NCBI GenBank assembly: GCA_002506825.1
Contig: DAYH01000030.1
Location: 6,066-70,065 of the forward strand
Direction: 5' to 3'
DNA from: Euryarchaeota archaeon UBA103
Lineage (GTDB): Archaea; Thermoplasmatota; Poseidoniia; Poseidoniales; Thalassarchaeaceae
Length of the DNA: 64,000 bases
Made by a program: the position numbers and the translations under genes
Shown: piece after piece, positions 9,547-19,200 of the stretch
Numbering within the stretch: position 1 is the first letter of the stretch
Layout: each line of letters starts with the position of its first letter
The notes under the pieces: generated by a model
Databases searched by the model: none
Told to the model about the DNA's origin: nothing
What the model saw: the letters and a program-made list of their open reading frames with translations, nothing else

Positions 9547-10287
9547 ATGGACAGTGTTCTAACTATTTCAGATATGCACAAAACGTATGCTGGAGGAGTT
9601 CATGCAGTACGAGGAGTTTCGTTTGAAGTTAATGAGGGCGAGTCAGTAGCCATAATTGGATCATCTGGAAGTGGGAAATCCACAGTTCTAAGATGCATAA
9701 ACAGGCTAATTGAGCCAACTGAAGGAGAAGTAAGGCTTCGTGGAGATTTAATTAATACTCCTTCCGCAGATATCAATAATGTAAGATCTCGTATTGGGAT
9801 GGTGTTCCAGTCTTTCGAGCTATTTTCTCATCTTAGGGTCATTGATAATATCACACTTGGACTGAGACATGTCAGAAAAATGAGCAAGAAGGACGCGGAG
9901 AGTGAAGCTCTTGAAGTTCTGGAGAAGGTTGACATGCTAGACCGAAAAGATGCTTTTCCTGGAAATCTATCCGGAGGACAGAAACAACGTGTTGCAATTG
10001 CTAGAGCACTTGCAATGAAGCCTGAAGTAATGTTGTTTGACGAGCCTACAAGTGCATTGGATCCAGAATTGATTGGTTCAGTACTGAAAACAATTCGAGG
10101 ATTGGCAGACGAGGGAATGACAATGATAGTAGTAACACATGAAATCGGCTTTGCTAGAGATGTAGCAGATAGGGTGATTTACATGGATAAGGGAATAATT
10201 GCAGAATCTGGGAAGTCATCGATTATTGATAATCCAAAGACGGAACGCCTGAAGAGGTTCCTCTCATCTATCAATGAGGAAGACTAA
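9547..10287 (+). CDS. glnQ: Polar amino-acid ABC transporter ATPase (GlnQ type)
   Basis: A 246-residue ATPase that powers the permease encoded just upstream. It shows Walker A GSSGSGKS near residue 36, a Q-loop in VFQSFELF, the signature LSGGQKQRVAIARAL, Walker B VMLFDEPTSALD and the H-loop in VVTHEIGFA. The ATG at 9547 has the SD GGAGGG six bases upstream and lies one base after the permease stop. A longer reading frame exists but would overlap the permease. The gene symbol is a family label; the substrate has not been shown. The stop overlaps that of convergent gdhA within a shared CTAA. Confidence 0.93.
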   Translation: MDSVLTISDMHKTYAGGVHAVRGVSFEVNEGESVAIIGSSGSGKSTVLRCINRLIEPTEGEVRLRGDLINTPSADINNVRSRIGMVFQSFELFSHLRVIDNITLGLRHVRKMSKKDAESEALEVLEKVDMLDRKDAFPGNLSGGQKQRVAIARALAMKPEVMLFDEPTSALDPELIGSVLKTIRGLADEGMTMIVVTHEIGFARDVADRVIYMDKGIIAESGKSSIIDNPKTERLKRFLSSINEED

Positions 10288-11639
10288 ATCATTCCTTGTG
10301 ACGTCATGGCCTCTGCAACCTTTAGGAATCCAGCTATATTGGCACCAGCAACATAGTTTCCAGGCATTCCAAATCTTTCTGCGGTTTCGTATGCATTCTT
10401 ATGGATATCTACCATTATGGCATCTAGCCTAGAGTCGACCTCTTCACGTGTCCATGACAACCTAAGGCTGTTCTGACTCATTTCAAGTCCGGAGGTGGCG
10501 ACCCCTCCTGCATTGGACGCCTTTCCAGGGGCGAAAAGAATTCCATTCTTTAGGAATACTTCAACTGCTTCGGGAGTACACGGCATGTTAGCCCCTTCTG
10601 CAACGGCAATAACCTCATTCGCGACTAGCATTTCTGCCTCGGATTCATTTAGCTCATTTTGTGTAGCGCATGGAAGAGCGACGTCAACATTAACCCCCCA
10701 AAGTCCATTTGGAGTAGGCTCTGGTTCAGATGCATTGAATTCAACACCATCGAAATTATTCGCATACTCTGAAATTCTTCCTCTTCTGTTGTTCTTTAGG
10801 TCCATGATCCAATCTAACTTCTCTCGATCGATCCCAGACGGATCATGAATCCATCCACTAGAGTCGGACATAGTTACTGGCTTTCCACCGAGATCGAGTA
10901 CCTTCTCACATGCGAACTGAGCCACGTTTCCTGAACCAGATATAGACACGGTTGCTCCTTTGAACGATCTACCAGTTGTTGCCAGCATCTCACGTGCGAA
11001 GTATACTAATCCGTATCCTGTGGCTTCGGGCCTAATCAAGGATCCACCGTAAGATCTTCCCTTTCCGGTAAGGACCCCTGTGAATTCATTGGCGAGTTTC
11101 TTATACATTCCGAACATGTATCCGATCTCCCGTCCTCCCACGCCAATATCGCCAGCTGGAACATCTAAATCGGCACCGATGTGCCTCCATAATTCCATCA
11201 TAAAGGATTGGCAGAATCTCATTACTTCAGAATCGGACTTACCCTTCGGGTTGAAGTCGGAACCTCCCTTTCCCCCTCCCATGGGCAACCCAGTAAGGCT
11301 GTTCTTGAACACCTGCTCAAAAGCTAAGAATTTCAATATAGACTGATTCACACTTGGATGGAACCTGAGCCCTCCCTTGTATGGCCCGATCGAGCTGCTC
11401 ATCTGGATTCTGAATCCCCTATTTACTTTCAGATTTCCATCATCATCATACCAAGGAACTCTGAACTGTATAATTCGTTCAGCCTCTACCATTGCCTCTA
11501 TTACTGGCATATACTCAGGATACTCCTTGATCACAGGAGTAAGGCTGTCGAGAACCTCCTCAACTGCCTGATGAAATTCAGACTGGTTCGGATCTCTTGC
11601 AATTACGCCATCATATACTGATTTAATTCTGCTATCCAT
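10284..11639 (-). CDS. gdhA: Glutamate dehydrogenase, hexameric bacterial type
   Basis: Interconverts glutamate with 2-oxoglutarate and ammonia, linking amino-acid breakdown to the citric acid cycle. At 451 residues it matches the roughly 450-residue NADP-type bacterial GDH. PMGGGKGGSDFNPKGKSD carries the catalytic lysine region, and a Rossmann motif SISGSGNVAQFA follows near the middle. The ATG at 11639 is chosen over an in-frame GTG at 11648 because GGTGAG lies four bases upstream and the N-terminus then aligns with E. coli GdhA at RDPNQ. A TATA-like palindrome lies just upstream. NADP preference is inferred from the family. Confidence 0.94.
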   Translation of the reverse strand: MDSRIKSVYDGVIARDPNQSEFHQAVEEVLDSLTPVIKEYPEYMPVIEAMVEAERIIQFRVPWYDDDGNLKVNRGFRIQMSSSIGPYKGGLRFHPSVNQSILKFLAFEQVFKNSLTGLPMGGGKGGSDFNPKGKSDSEVMRFCQSFMMELWRHIGADLDVPAGDIGVGGREIGYMFGMYKKLANEFTGVLTGKGRSYGGSLIRPEATGYGLVYFAREMLATTGRSFKGATVSISGSGNVAQFACEKVLDLGGKPVTMSDSSGWIHDPSGIDREKLDWIMDLKNNRRGRISEYANNFDGVEFNASEPEPTPNGLWGVNVDVALPCATQNELNESEAEMLVANEVIAVAEGANMPCTPEAVEVFLKNGILFAPGKASNAGGVATSGLEMSQNSLRLSWTREEVDSRLDAIMVDIHKNAYETAERFGMPGNYVAGANIAGFLKVAEAMTSQGMI

Positions 11640-11664
11640 AGCACTCACCGGTGGTTGAAAGATT

Positions 11665-11675
11665 CCTTATTAAGG
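11665..11675 (-). promoter_or_regulatory. TATA-like palindrome upstream of gdhA
   Basis: CCTTATTAAGG is an 11-base odd palindrome about 31 bases before the gdhA ATG, in the position expected for an archaeal TATA box giving a very short leader. Being palindromic, it could also be a repressor site. Confidence 0.4.
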
Positions 11676-11746
11676 TACCAGCCGCACTTGCGAGTGGCCT
11701 TTCCCTTTTGAATCATATCCCGTCTAAGCATTGGAGAAAGTATCTA

Positions 11747-13063
11747 TTAAGAGAATAGAATATTCTCAGAAACCTTGGATACCTTACCTTCATGCCCTGG
11801 TAGGGTCATCACATAGAATACCGCCTGGCTAACCTGCCTATTTCTTAATGCCTCGGCAATTGGGGTGTGTTCCCTCAACCATCTGGTTCTGCCATCATCA
11901 CCAATAATTCTAATATCGACTTGAGACATTCTTGGTTCGGCGAGTAGGAGCTTGATATTTGGAACATCTATGGCCACATAGCCGGGTTCTAGACCGGCCC
12001 TCCTAGCAATCTCATCTTCAAATTCGAGCCTCTTGTTGGAGTCCGAAGCAAGCTCTGCCAGTAAATTGATATTTTCGTCATTGAGTTCCTGCCTCCTCCT
12101 AGATAAGCAAACTTTGAGTAGTTGCCTATACTTCAATCTCCTAATCATATCTCGAGCGAAATCTCCTGCTTCGTGCATTACTTGCCAAATCTCTGCGTCT
12201 ACCCTTCTCTGGAGATCGAAAGTGTCAGGAGTGTTATCTTCACTACGCTCTACTGCCCTCGAGAGCATGACCTCTGTGACCCTAGTGACTCTGTGGAAAT
12301 ATACTGCACTGTACATCAGGCCTCTGGCAACGAGCATTCCTTCGAGTGCCGGCAGACCGCCTTCTTCCACCGAAATATCCCCCCCATGCCTTTCTAGACA
12401 CCTGATTAGTCTTCTATGATCAATCACTCCATGCTTTACGCCTGTAAAGTGCGAGTCTCTGAGAAGGTAGTCGATTTGGTCGCAATCTACCGGGCCGTGT
12501 ACAAGATGAGCCATTGTCTTATCATTCTGAACAAAGTTTGTTTTACCTTCGGTCCAAGAGAGAAGGTTTCTCTCCGAACCTCTAGCATCGGGACCTCTTA
12601 TTAGGCCTGCAACCTCCTTAGGATCTATACCGTGATTCTCAAGGATTTCTGGTACGCTTACTCTCTCTTGAATTGATGACTCTTCGCCATCCCTTAACAC
12701 GTCGTAGTCGCCAAGAATAATTCCCTCAGTAATTGACATGTGGTCCAAACCTCCCCTCTCATGTAGAATATGCTCCAATGTATGAGAATAGGGGCCATGT
12801 CCTACATCATGCAATAGCGCGGCAACACTTACCGCATCAGTCTCAGAACTATCTAGGCCCAGAGACTCTGACATCATACCAGCGACATGAGATACACCGA
12901 GGGAATGCTCGAAGCGAGTATGGTGGGCTCCGGGGAATACTAGATGTGCCAGTCCCAGTTGTTTGATATGGCTTAGCTTATTCATCTCAGGAGTTTTGAG
13001 AAGCTCCTCTCTGACGCCATCAATCCTGAACTGCCCATGGATTGCGTCATTGATTGTTTTCAT
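11747..13063 (-). CDS. HD-domain phosphohydrolase (dNTPase/SAMHD1-like)
   Basis: A 438-residue cytoplasmic metal-dependent phosphohydrolase of the COG1078 type, related to dGTPase and SAMHD1. Likely metal ligands are His53 in RFEHSLGV, His85-Asp86 in ALLHDVGHG, and an Asp in the DCDQIDYLLRD segment, all intact. The family hydrolyses deoxynucleoside triphosphates or related nucleotides; the substrate here is not known. Its length matches the family. It is transcribed divergently from the ribbon-helix-helix regulator, so the 140-base gap between them could hold control sites for both. Confidence 0.85.
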   Translation of the reverse strand: MKTINDAIHGQFRIDGVREELLKTPEMNKLSHIKQLGLAHLVFPGAHHTRFEHSLGVSHVAGMMSESLGLDSSETDAVSVAALLHDVGHGPYSHTLEHILHERGGLDHMSITEGIILGDYDVLRDGEESSIQERVSVPEILENHGIDPKEVAGLIRGPDARGSERNLLSWTEGKTNFVQNDKTMAHLVHGPVDCDQIDYLLRDSHFTGVKHGVIDHRRLIRCLERHGGDISVEEGGLPALEGMLVARGLMYSAVYFHRVTRVTEVMLSRAVERSEDNTPDTFDLQRRVDAEIWQVMHEAGDFARDMIRRLKYRQLLKVCLSRRRQELNDENINLLAELASDSNKRLEFEDEIARRAGLEPGYVAIDVPNIKLLLAEPRMSQVDIRIIGDDGRTRWLREHTPIAEALRNRQVSQAVFYVMTLPGHEGKVSKVSENILFS

Positions 13064-13125
13064 GCAAGCCCCGTCTCTGCGAGAGTGTGCCCCCCATTAA
13101 TGGAACTGCCTAGATATGATGGAGA

Positions 13126-13164
13126 TAATTGTAATTCAATTGCATTTCATATGAGATACAATTA
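13126..13164. promoter_or_regulatory. Long-spaced inverted repeat, candidate operator
   Basis: TAATTGTA (13126-13133) and TACAATTA (13157-13164) are perfect 8-bp inverted half-sites with centres 31 bp apart, about three helical turns. They lie 40-78 bases upstream of the RHH regulator start and in the region shared with the divergent HD gene. Autoregulation by the RHH protein is inferred. An ATTAATA stretch overlaps the right half-site and could serve as a TATA element. Confidence 0.45.
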
Positions 13165-13203
13165 ATACCCCCCTCCCCTTTCGACAGTTCAGTAGGTGTC
13201 GAT

Positions 13204-13572
13204 ATGTCCGGTCACAGTCCAATGGTCTCACTTAGAATTCCGGAAGATCACCTTCTAGAATTAGACAGAATGGTAGGCTTTGATGGAATGAGAAATCGTT
13301 CTGATGTTATTCGGTCAGCGATTAGAAAGTATCTGACTGACGAGTACCAGGTTAGTGGAGAGAAGGTAGAAGTAAATCTAGGTCCCGATCTAAGTTCCAT
13401 AATGGATGATTTCTGTAAATTACATGGTGAGAAACCTGACTCAGTTTTGAGGCAGGCGGCTAGAGAACACATTAGAAGTGTTACAGTTGAAAACAGTAAA
13501 GTTACAGATATGATTTCTTCCAGAATGAATGAGCTGAGAGAAAGAAGCAATGACGATTCAAACGCTATATGA
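13204..13572 (+). CDS. Tandem ribbon-helix-helix (CopG/Arc-type) DNA-binding regulator
   Basis: A 122-residue cytoplasmic protein. Residues 7-45 have the CopG/NikR-like pattern of a beta strand (MVSLRIPED), helix, turn and second helix (NRSDVIRSAIRKYL). Residues 57-95 appear to repeat the fold: strand VEVNLGPDL, helix SIMDDFCKLHG, then PDSVLRQAAREHI. Two RHH units in one chain would make a single-chain pseudo-dimer. No NikR nickel-binding domain is present. A charged helical tail follows. The likely targets are its own promoter and the divergent HD gene, because an inverted repeat sits between them. A possible 40-residue small gene begins 10 bases downstream. Confidence 0.8.
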   Translation: MSGHSPMVSLRIPEDHLLELDRMVGFDGMRNRSDVIRSAIRKYLTDEYQVSGEKVEVNLGPDLSSIMDDFCKLHGEKPDSVLRQAAREHIRSVTVENSKVTDMISSRMNELRERSNDDSNAI

Positions 13573-13582
13573 GGCGAGGGAA

Positions 13583-13705
13583 ATGTGTGAGGATGGGATG
13601 CACAGAACCAACGCGGGGGGGCCTAATAGCCCCCTCGCACCCAAATTAAATGGCCTTAGAGGACTTAGGGATAGAGCCATGAAAGCCCTCGGAAGTAGTT
13701 TCTAG
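13583..13705 (+). CDS. Possible 40-residue small protein downstream of the RHH regulator
   Basis: An ATG at 13583 is preceded by the purine-rich GAGGCGAGGGAA and opens 40 codons ending in TAG at 13703-13705. It starts 10 bases after the regulator stop. The encoded peptide begins MCEDGMHRTN and ends in a basic, possibly amphipathic helix (LRGLRDRAMKALGSSF). It matches no family I know. A GC-rich hairpin lies inside the frame, so the stretch could instead be a noncoding terminator region. Confidence 0.35.
   Translation: MCEDGMHRTNAGGPNSPLAPKLNGLRGLRDRAMKALGSSF
13617..13634 (+). terminator. GC-rich hairpin after the RHH regulator
   Basis: GGGGGC and GCCCCC are perfect 6-bp arms around the loop CTAATA. 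There is no T-tract after the stem, so it is a weak terminator candidate. It also lies inside the possible 40-codon frame. Confidence 0.35.
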
Positions 13706-13756
13706 AGGATTAGTCACTACCCAATCTTCTTGGCCGTCCTTTTCCCGGTAAAACAT

Positions 13757-15754
13757 ATGAGTGCGGGCGCGGCAGATTATTCTGCAATATTTTTCGCCCA
13801 TAAAGAAGCCAGAAGATCTCAGATAGAGATGATATCAGATGGGGTCGATACCCTATCTGGAGGAGGCTTCCTACTAGCTGCTGCACCCACAGGAATAGGA
13901 AAAACAGCGGCGGCGCTTGCATCAGCCTTACAAGCCTCATTTGATAACAATCTGTCTCCTGAAAGACCTAAGATAATTTTCATGACGGGAAGACAGTCTC
14001 AACACAGAATAGTAGTGGATACGGTTCGTAAAATTAATTCGAGAATTCCAGATGGAGTTCCAAAAATAACACTGGTCGACATAATCGGAAGGGAGGGCAT
14101 GTGCGAATATGTGGACCGTTCAACTGGGAGATGCAGTTGTGAGGGCGATATTGTCGAAGAATCTCGTAAGTCTCGTCGGTCAGACATGAGAAAGAAGTTG
14201 CTCGAACAGCCCCGTCACGTAGACTGGAGTGTAAAATATGGAAGAGCTAGGAAAGTTTGCTCTTGGGCGACGGCTAGGATGACGGCGGGGCACGCAGATA
14301 TTCTTGTATGCGACTACAATCATGTTTTCGTGGAGGGGGTCAGGGAGGCATCTTTACCTGCTATGGGCATAGAACTAGAGAATTCTATTCTAATTGTAGA
14401 TGAAGCCCATAACCTACCAGATAGGATAAGAAGCGGTTTGGAGAGAAGGGTTACAGATGATGTTTTTAGAAGAGCTTTGGATAACATAGAGGAATACAAG
14501 GGAAATTTAGAGAAGACTAATTCTGATCTTGAATTGCCTGAATCTAGCCAACTCAGAGACGTAAGAAACCTGGAAATGCAAGTTAAGGCTCTCCAAGAAC
14601 CAATATTGAACTGGCTACAGGAAAAGAAGCTTGAAAATGAGGAAACTAAGGGAGATGACTTAAGGATATCAACTCAAGATTTCTTGGACGTATTTTCTAA
14701 AGCTACGGAAGGCGCCATAGAAGACGATGAAACGGATGAAATTTCTAGAGTAATATTGATGGTAAGACGTTTATTTTCTGTGACAATTGATGAAGAGGAG
14801 GATGCAGATGATGAAGAGCAGAATGATTGTACAAGAATAGCGGAGATGCTTGAAATATGCATCAAGTTCAGAAATAGTTCTGCATTGTCTTTGGTATTTG
14901 ACGAACTACTTGATAGTCCACGTATAACCTGTCATCTTCTTGATCCGAGCGTGGTTGGGAAATCAGTGTTCGAAAGATGCCGTGGATCAATTTTGATGTC
15001 TGGAACTCTATTCCCTCCTGAGATGTATTCCGACATACTTGGAATACCAACCATGCAATCTGTTTGTAAAATATATTCATCAGATTTTCCAATAGAGAAT
15101 AGGCCAGTTCTTATCGCCAGCGATGTTACTAGTAAATTTACTGAGCGTGAAAGAAGTATTCCGATCATAGGGCAACATGTTAGGGCGGTTATTGAAAATA
15201 CTAATGGAAATGTAGCCATCTTTGCACCCAGTTATAGCATGTTAGAAAGAATACATTCAGACTTCGAAAATTTAGGTTGGAGTAGTAAAAGAATACTAAA
15301 GGAAGAGCAGCGAATGAGTAAGGGAAGAGTGGAGTCTATGATTTCAAAACTCTATGAACAGAAAGAAATGGGAGGTGCAGTAATCTTTGGAGTTCTGAAT
15401 GGTAAACTTTCGGAAGGTGTTGACTATTCAGATAATATTCTGGATGCGTTGGTCTGTATTGGGCTGCCCCTTCCCCCCCCTAGTGCCAAACAGGATGCTT
15501 TGATAGAGTACTTCACTAACAAATTTGATAGGAATAGAGCATGGAAGTATGCTAGTCTTCAACCTGCTGTAAATAGTATTCTCCAAGCACTGGGAAGGCC
15601 GATAAGGAAGAAGCAGGACAGAGCAATAATTGTACTATTGGAAAAGAGAATCCTTGAGCGGAGGATCAGTGATTGTATGCCTTCGATGATGAAGATGCAA
15701 ACCTCAAAACCCTCTAGGACCGCAGAGAGAGTAAAGGCATTCTTCGACATCTAG
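13757..15754 (+). CDS. XPD/DinG-family superfamily 2 DNA helicase with probable Fe-S cluster
   Basis: A 665-residue ATP-dependent 5'-3' helicase of the Rad3/XPD/DinG group, with roles in repair or structure unwinding known for the family. Walker A APTGIGKT lies near residue 43, Walker B DEAH in LIVDEAHN near 215, a SGTLFPPEM segment mid-way, and motif VI QALGRPIRKK near 611. Cys116, 126, 128 and 168 lie between Walker A and DEAH, where XPD carries its 4Fe-4S cluster. The 126/128 spacing is tighter than in textbook XPD. The ATG at 13757 is chosen over a TTG nine codons earlier. An acidic insertion near 335-360 (DDEEQ-like) is lineage-specific. The unknown 156-residue gene follows on the same strand. 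Confidence 0.9.
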   Translation: MSAGAADYSAIFFAHKEARRSQIEMISDGVDTLSGGGFLLAAAPTGIGKTAAALASALQASFDNNLSPERPKIIFMTGRQSQHRIVVDTVRKINSRIPDGVPKITLVDIIGREGMCEYVDRSTGRCSCEGDIVEESRKSRRSDMRKKLLEQPRHVDWSVKYGRARKVCSWATARMTAGHADILVCDYNHVFVEGVREASLPAMGIELENSILIVDEAHNLPDRIRSGLERRVTDDVFRRALDNIEEYKGNLEKTNSDLELPESSQLRDVRNLEMQVKALQEPILNWLQEKKLENEETKGDDLRISTQDFLDVFSKATEGAIEDDETDEISRVILMVRRLFSVTIDEEEDADDEEQNDCTRIAEMLEICIKFRNSSALSLVFDELLDSPRITCHLLDPSVVGKSVFERCRGSILMSGTLFPPEMYSDILGIPTMQSVCKIYSSDFPIENRPVLIASDVTSKFTERERSIPIIGQHVRAVIENTNGNVAIFAPSYSMLERIHSDFENLGWSSKRILKEEQRMSKGRVESMISKLYEQKEMGGAVIFGVLNGKLSEGVDYSDNILDALVCIGLPLPPPSAKQDALIEYFTNKFDRNRAWKYASLQPAVNSILQALGRPIRKKQDRAIIVLLEKRILERRISDCMPSMMKMQTSKPSRTAERVKAFFDI

Positions 15755-15794
15755 TAAGCAATGGGTTCATGTCAGACCATCTCTTCCGTTCTTC

Positions 15795-16265
15795 ATGGAG
15801 TGGACCAGAGTTTCGATAGGAGAGAAAAAAGGCGATGTTCCTCAGATCCCAACACTTCCTGAATCATCAGGGCTTGATACTGATGCCTTGTCATCTCATC
15901 AAAGATTCATGTCGAGTATTGGCCACATGACTGAAGTAATTGATAATCATGAAAAATCAACAAAAAGAGTATTACTTCCTGGGGTTGAGGCTTTAGGCGG
16001 ATTTGACTCCATTAGATCCTTTCAAGACGGAGTTTCCGCGATAGGCGCTGAATCAATTGGTAACGGATTAGAGATTCTACTATCAAAATCTATTATGGGC
16101 GAAGTACTTCTTCAGAAGATGGCTGTAGAGTCAGGACAGGCCATAAGACTAGTAGTGCCGGAAAAGTTTGGAGGAAACGTAGAGTCGTTCATGCTCCCCT
16201 TTGGGGCGACTGTGGACGAGGCGTTCTGGGATGGAAATAGATTGAAGATAACCTTCAATTACTAA
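15795..16265 (+). CDS. Hypothetical protein downstream of the helicase
   Basis: A 156-residue soluble protein that I do not recognise. It has an N-terminal polar region, a middle helical segment (around RFMSSIGHMTEVIDNHEKS and SIGNGLEILLSKS), and a C-terminal part rich in short beta-like stretches (AIRLVVPEKF, RLKITFNY). No signal peptide, membrane helix or metal site is seen. It lies 40 bases after the helicase gene on the same strand, so a shared transcript is likely; a functional link is only a guess. Its stop overlaps that of the convergent giant gene within CTAA. Confidence 0.65.
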   Translation: MEWTRVSIGEKKGDVPQIPTLPESSGLDTDALSSHQRFMSSIGHMTEVIDNHEKSTKRVLLPGVEALGGFDSIRSFQDGVSAIGAESIGNGLEILLSKSIMGEVLLQKMAVESGQAIRLVVPEKFGGNVESFMLPFGATVDEAFWDGNRLKITFNY

Positions 16266-19200
16266 TCTTCAATTATTTTTCCTTTGGACCTTATTGGAAC
16301 TTCCTCAAGTTGGTCTATTTCTTGTAGTACCGAGTTGAGAGCCATCTGGGCGCTTTCCCTATGTTGATCTCCAAGAACGTGACTGGAATACCTGGCTTCT
16401 TCGAATATTCTATCCAGCGACAGTAATGCCTGTTCACTTATTGGAAGTGCGCTCCTAATTGCCATTTCGAATTCCCTCACTGTTTCGAAATCCCTTCTAA
16501 GGAACCCTCTACTCATCAATATTTTACAAAGTCCTTCATAACAATTGAAGATCGCTTCCCTAACTTCGTCTCCAGCGGCAAGAAGTTCTGCAGTGTAGCT
16601 AAATACGCCTGCCAATTCATCAATAGCAGCCTTCTTCTTTTTCCTTATGGAGACTACTAATGCTGAAACTCCTATCATGAATGCTACCAGAATTATCGAT
16701 AATATCGCGGGCCTTAGTAGTGAATCCGAAGCCTCGGCCTGATAGTTTATCTCAACTTCACTAAACTGGGCTAATTGAGTGGCGTTGACTGGATCGATAA
16801 TGTCGGAGTCAGAGCTGAATTCCATATTCAACTCGCCCCAGAAGTCCCTATCCCAGAATGAGTGCTCTTCATGGAATGACTCAAATTGATAGTTGAATAT
16901 CCCATTTTCATCTGTCATCCCAACTACAGTAAAGAGTGTGTTAGTATCATTAGTTAGTCTGGCAGTTATGGACACGCCCTCTACTGGAGGGGCCCTATTA
17001 TCATCTGAAGCGGTAACATTGATTTTTCCAGAAATCTTAGTCTGGCCCCTCTCGATAAAGAGTACATCAGGAATAAATTCAAAGTCAACACTAACTAGTA
17101 TCTGCAGATCGAATTCCAGAGAAGCACCATTAAGGAATCTCTCTGCATCGGGATCCACTTCTATGGTAAAGACAGAATTACCTGGTGGCATGTACGTTTT
17201 TGCATTGGAAGTAATTAGGAACTGACCTGTTGCTTGGTCCCATGTAATGATTGCATTTGGCTCTAACGACCCCTCCCATAGGAGTGACATTTCCATTTCT
17301 TCCATAGTATTTCCATCGCCCCCGATTTCAAGTACCCTGCCTCTGACTGTTATTGGCCTAGTCTCATCGCCTCTAACAACCTCGTCCGATATCAGGAGTA
17401 TTTCCACATTGATATCAGCCCTTGAGAAAACAGTAGTATTTGTCGAGTCAGGGAGATACAGCTCCTCTCCGTAAAAACTGACTGATACTAGGTGGGCGCC
17501 TCGAGAAATTGAGTATCCTAATTCATGTGTGAACGAAAACGTCCCATCTATTCCTGTAGTCACTACCAAGATCTCGTTACCGTCCAATATGAAAGAAATA
17601 TTCCTATTTTCCAATCCTGGGCTCCCAGAGGTATCAGAATCATAGAGCCTCCCTGAGAAGTTCCACATTCCCCCTCTCGTTGCTACGCTGTTCTCGACAT
17701 TTAGGGTAATAGTAGTGTGATATGCGATCGTGAGATTTGTCTCTACTGAAGTCTGTCGATAGTAGCCTTGATCGGGAGAAATCACAGTTACTGGATGAAC
17801 TCCCACATCTAGGAACTCTGAGACGACCCATGAAAGATGCCAACTACCATCCTCCTCAGTCACGGTAGTTCCTATCAATATACCATCTACGAATATCTGT
17901 AATGAGTGATTTGAAAGCCACCCATCGGGAAGATTATCCCTAACTGTTCCTCTAAGATTTAGTTCATCCCCAACAGCTATTGGTTCTGGATCTTCCACAG
18001 TCAGCACTGTGGGCGAGAATACAGTGAAGATTGTAGTAGAGTTTGATCCGAGGATGAATTCCTCGCCCTCGAATGATAGTGTTACCTCCCTCGGCCCGAG
18101 AGGCATATCAGAAGGAACGGGGAAGAATAGACTAAATGAGCCATTTGCATCCACATTGAGCGAGGTCAACATCTGCCCATTCATGTAAGCATCGAGACTT
18201 CTGTTAGGGAGTGGTCTTCCGGCACCATCGGTTAAAATTCCTTCAATTAGTAAGAGTTCGTTTCTGTCTATCTCGCCCTGAGGAGTAGTTAGAACTACTT
18301 GTGAAGTCTGCGTTACGTTGAACGGAGTTGTAGTAATTGACGATAAGTAATATTCCGGGTTCAGTGAGTCTCCTTGACCCATGGGGTCGACCCATGTAAA
18401 ACCGCCTAGGAACTCGATACTGAATGTATGCTGACCATAGTCCATATCCAATGGGAGGTCGTATGTGATTTGCCATGTGCCAGATGATGAGTTTGAAATA
18501 TCGATGTACAGGGGTCCGACGTCAATCCCATCTATCGAGAGGTGAACGACCCCACCTTTCGGTGAACCGTCCTCAAGCAAAGGTAAGCCATGCTCGTCCA
18601 GGAGTGTTCCTCTGAATATTACCTGCTCCCCGGCTACAGCAGAACCTGAAATATCTGCCACTTCAATAACAGTCGGGGCCAGAATAATTATCCTAGTCCA
18701 AGTCTGATCGCCAGATAATCCAGTAGTTCCATTTATTCCGTCGAAAACCGCAGTCACGGTCATAGGTCCAGGATTTCTATTTGAGTCGGTTGCTAAACTC
18801 GTGTTAATGAGGCCGTTTGAATCGGTAAATCCTGACCATGTCTGAAGACCATCAACTAGAATTTTAACTTCTACATTACCGACATTTTCTCCGGCATTAT
18901 CCATTATGGAAATATTTAGGTCTGATGGATCCCCTCTGACTGTTCTTGCATTTGGATCCAGATCTGTTGGGTTGATAATCGATATCATTGAGAATCCCCT
19001 GCTATCGAAACTTCCGTTGCTAGAACTTGAGCTGTAATAATTTACAGTCGGTGTGTATGTAGCTGAGATGTTGTGTGTCCCCCTCGGGAATGACATCTCC
19101 AAGAAAATTCTGGCTGACCAACTTCCATTTGGATCGACTGCTCCTCCCGAAACTGAGAATCCCGTAGAGACATTATCGATCAAGAAGGTTAGGCTTGGCG

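Noticed and set aside
13204..13572. Reading the RHH regulator as NikR
   Set aside because: The ACT-like nickel-binding C-terminal domain and its His/Cys ligands are absent.
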